A stretch of DNA of 16,246 bases from Spirochaeta sp. (GTDB lineage Bacteria > Spirochaetota > Spirochaetia > DSM-2461), in assembly GCA_030635565.1 (NCBI GenBank), contig DAOVYP010000014.1:1-16246 (forward strand), given 5' to 3'. The notes beneath the pieces were generated by a model. That model worked only from the letters and a program-made list of their open reading frames with translations, had not been told where the DNA came from and did no database searches. Position 1 is the stretch's first letter. Every line of letters begins with the position of its first letter. This document shows, piece after piece, positions 15,189-16,246 of the stretch. The position numbers and the translations under genes were made by a program.

Positions 15189-15442
15189 TGACTCCACTGA
15201 AAAAAGTAATCTTGACGCAAATACAACCAGCGGTATCCCGCAAAGCGGGATATTGTGTGATGCGTTATAAAAATGCTCGAAATGCCTTAGGTTGCATGGC
15301 ATTCAGCAGTTCGCCATCGGCGAATTGCGTCAACGAGCAGGTTGTTTACAACCGACCAGGCCATGTAGCGCTGCTACACTCCGCTTTCTGTGCTTTTTAT
15401 GCCTTGTCTTTGCAACAATCTTCTCTTTTTTCAGTGGAGTCA
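15189..15442. mobile_element. Hairpin-rich 254-bp element with perfect 18-bp terminal inverted repeats (MITE-like)
   Basis: This fills most of the gene-free stretch 15137-15509. The ends are TGACTCCACTGAAAAAAG (15189-15206) and its exact complement (15425-15442). Flanks share CAAATAT (15180-15186 and 15441-15447), a possible target duplication that overlaps the right end by two bases. Inside are TTGACGCAA/TTGCGTCAA (15212-15220, 15325-15333), TATCCCGC-AAA-GCGGGATA (15234-15252), a 10-base-arm hairpin with one G-T pair (15306-15328), GGTTGT-TT-ACAACC (15340-15353) and TGTAGC-GCT-GCTACA (15364-15378). No transposase is encoded. The form suits a non-autonomous transposable element or a large folded RNA. 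Copy number in the genome is unknown. Confidence 0.65.
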
Positions 15443-15463
15443 AATATTTATTTCGAAACCGAA

Positions 15464-15488
15464 GATACCCGCGTTCGACGCGGGTATC
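15464..15488 (+). promoter_or_regulatory. Strong hairpin in the proS leader
   Basis: Perfect 11-base arms GATACCCGCGT / ACGCGGGTATC surround the loop TCG, ending 9 bases before the AGGAG ribosome binding site of proS. A competing pair GAAGAT/ATCTTC (15461-15466, 15492-15497) would extend to the edge of that site. There is no following T-run, so it is not a terminator. Effects on translation initiation or RNA stability are plausible. No T-box consensus is seen. Confidence 0.55.
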
Positions 15489-15509
15489 GGCATCTTCAGG
15501 AGACAAGCA

Positions 15510-16246
15510 ATGCGCCTCAGCCAATCGTTTTACCGGACTCTCAAGGAAATTCCCAAGGACGCCCGGATTCCGAGCCACCAGCTCATGTTTCGATCGGGAA
15601 TGATTCAACAGCTTTCCAGCGGTATTTACAATTACCTCCCTCTGGCATTGCGGAGCATCCGAAAAATCGAGAACATCATCAGAGAAGAGCTTGATTCCCG
15701 CGGCTGTGAAGAAGTACTCATGCCCGCCGTACAACCTGCCGAGCTCTGGCAGGAATCCGGGCGGTGGGACCTCTATGGCGATCTCCTGCTGCGTTTCAAG
15801 GACCGGAAAGGCAATGATTACTGCATGGGACCGACCCATGAGGAAGTCATCACCGACATGGTCCGTCGCAACTTGAAATCCTGGAAACAGCTTCCCTGGA
15901 ACCTTTACCAGATTCAAGGCAAGTTCCGGGATGAATTCCGCCCCCGTTACGGCTTGATGCGTGGTCGGGAATTCATTATGAAAGACGCTTACAGTTTCGA
16001 TCTGGACGAAGATGGTGCCAAAAAGTCCTATTGGCTGATGCATGAGGCCTATACAGCCATTTTTAACCGATGCGGTGTGCGATTCCGTGCCGTGGATGCG
16101 GCCACCGGAGAAATAGGCGGGAACATGAGCCAGGAATTTCAAGTTCTGGCATCTTCCGGGGAAGATCTCATCCTCAGCTGCAATTCCTGTGATTACGCCG
16201 CAAATATTGAAATAGCGGCAACTCCCGGAGCACAGAGAACCCCCGA
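15510..16246 (+). CDS. proS: Prolyl-tRNA synthetase (bacterial type), 3' part missing
   Basis: This class II synthetase charges tRNA-Pro with proline in the cytoplasm. The first 245 residues are visible. The N terminus [18 protein letters not shown], the [17 protein letters not shown] stretch (39-55), the TxE loop [11 protein letters not shown] (106-116), class II motif 2 [17 protein letters not shown] (139-155), and [13 protein letters not shown] (202-214) all place it in the bacterial ProS family, just before the editing insertion domain. The usual GGSxSHEF reads GGNMSQEF here, with His replaced by Gln. ATG 15510 follows AGGAG by 7 bases, so the start is firm. The window ends within the gene. 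A long reading frame on the opposite strand is only its shadow. Upstream lie a strong hairpin and the inverted-repeat element, which separate it from any older promoter. Confidence 0.95.
   Translation, partial: MRLSQSFYRTLKEIPKDARIPSHQLMFRSGMIQQLSSGIYNYLPLALRSIRKIENIIREELDSRGCEEVLMPAVQPAELWQESGRWDLYGDLLLRFKDRKGNDYCMGPTHEEVITDMVRRNLKSWKQLPWNLYQIQGKFRDEFRPRYGLMRGREFIMKDAYSFDLDEDGAKKSYWLMHEAYTAIFNRCGVRFRAVDAATGEIGGNMSQEFQVLASSGEDLILSCNSCDYAANIEIAATPGAQRTP

Noticed and set aside
15189..15509. CRISPR array or T-box riboswitch before proS
   Set aside because: The repeats are inverted and of different sequence, not regularly spaced direct repeats, and no T-box consensus or terminator/antiterminator with T-run is present.
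15188..15694. A 168-codon open frame (plus strand) running through the whole inverted-repeat element and into proS
   Set aside because: It shares most of its end with proS in another frame, has only a distant ribosome binding-like GAAGG, and its sequence is dictated by the palindromes. It is more likely a by-product of the repeat than a gene.
15330..16142. A 270-codon open frame on the minus strand
   Set aside because: It lies antisense to proS, whose motifs and start are clear, and shows no family motif of its own.

Overview
The window most likely comes from the chromosome of a spirochaete (Spirochaetota, Spirochaeta/Treponema-like). This rests on gene content and not on any rRNA or marker gene. 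A MinD-type ATPase is followed by a very long FapA/DUF342 protein, there is a STAS protein with a C-terminal zinc ribbon, and there is a DUF2259-like secreted protein. GC content is moderate and the genes are densely packed, with stop/start (ATGA) overlaps inside operons. There is no phage, plasmid or secretion cassette. Most of the window is housekeeping and envelope genes, and the unusual material sits in the intergenic regions.

Layout. (a) 1-810: 3' part of a murA-type gene on the plus strand. (b) 811-1121: an AT-rich gap between two convergent gene ends with three same-orientation DnaA boxes and a terminator. (c) 1122-4011: on the minus strand a STAS/zinc-ribbon protein, then a small secreted protein on the plus strand, then on the minus strand a sigma-54 activator with a degenerate receiver and no DNA-binding domain, and an FxsA-like membrane protein. 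(d) 4061-7366: a minus-strand operon reading ctp protease > yjbQ > rsmE > wecG-like, each junction overlapping. The wecG-like product has lost the expected catalytic residues. (e) 7367-7691: a divergent promoter region with three inverted repeats. (f) 7692-12704: a plus-strand operon of minD-like ATPase, fapA, and an exported transglutaminase-like protein. (g) 12705-12888: a gap with a textbook -24/-12 (sigma-54) promoter and upstream palindromes, driving a CTP-dependent lipid kinase-like gene (12889-13491). (h) 13498-15136: a multi-pass membrane protein (minus) and a DUF2259-like secreted protein (plus), divergently arranged. (i) 15137-15509: a 254-bp hairpin-rich element with perfect 18-bp terminal inverted repeats, then a strong hairpin just before the ribosome binding site of proS, which runs off the window end.

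How it fits together. Envelope functions dominate: peptidoglycan precursor synthesis, a periplasmic protease, lipid or polyprenol phosphorylation, exported proteins, and a cell-pole/envelope MinD-FapA pair. The sigma-54 activator and the sigma-54 promoter lie about 9.4 kb apart, so a regulatory link is possible but unproven. The strongest leads for something undescribed are the hairpin-rich inverted-repeat element before proS, the DnaA-box cluster in a gap that needs no promoter, and the sigma-54 pair.
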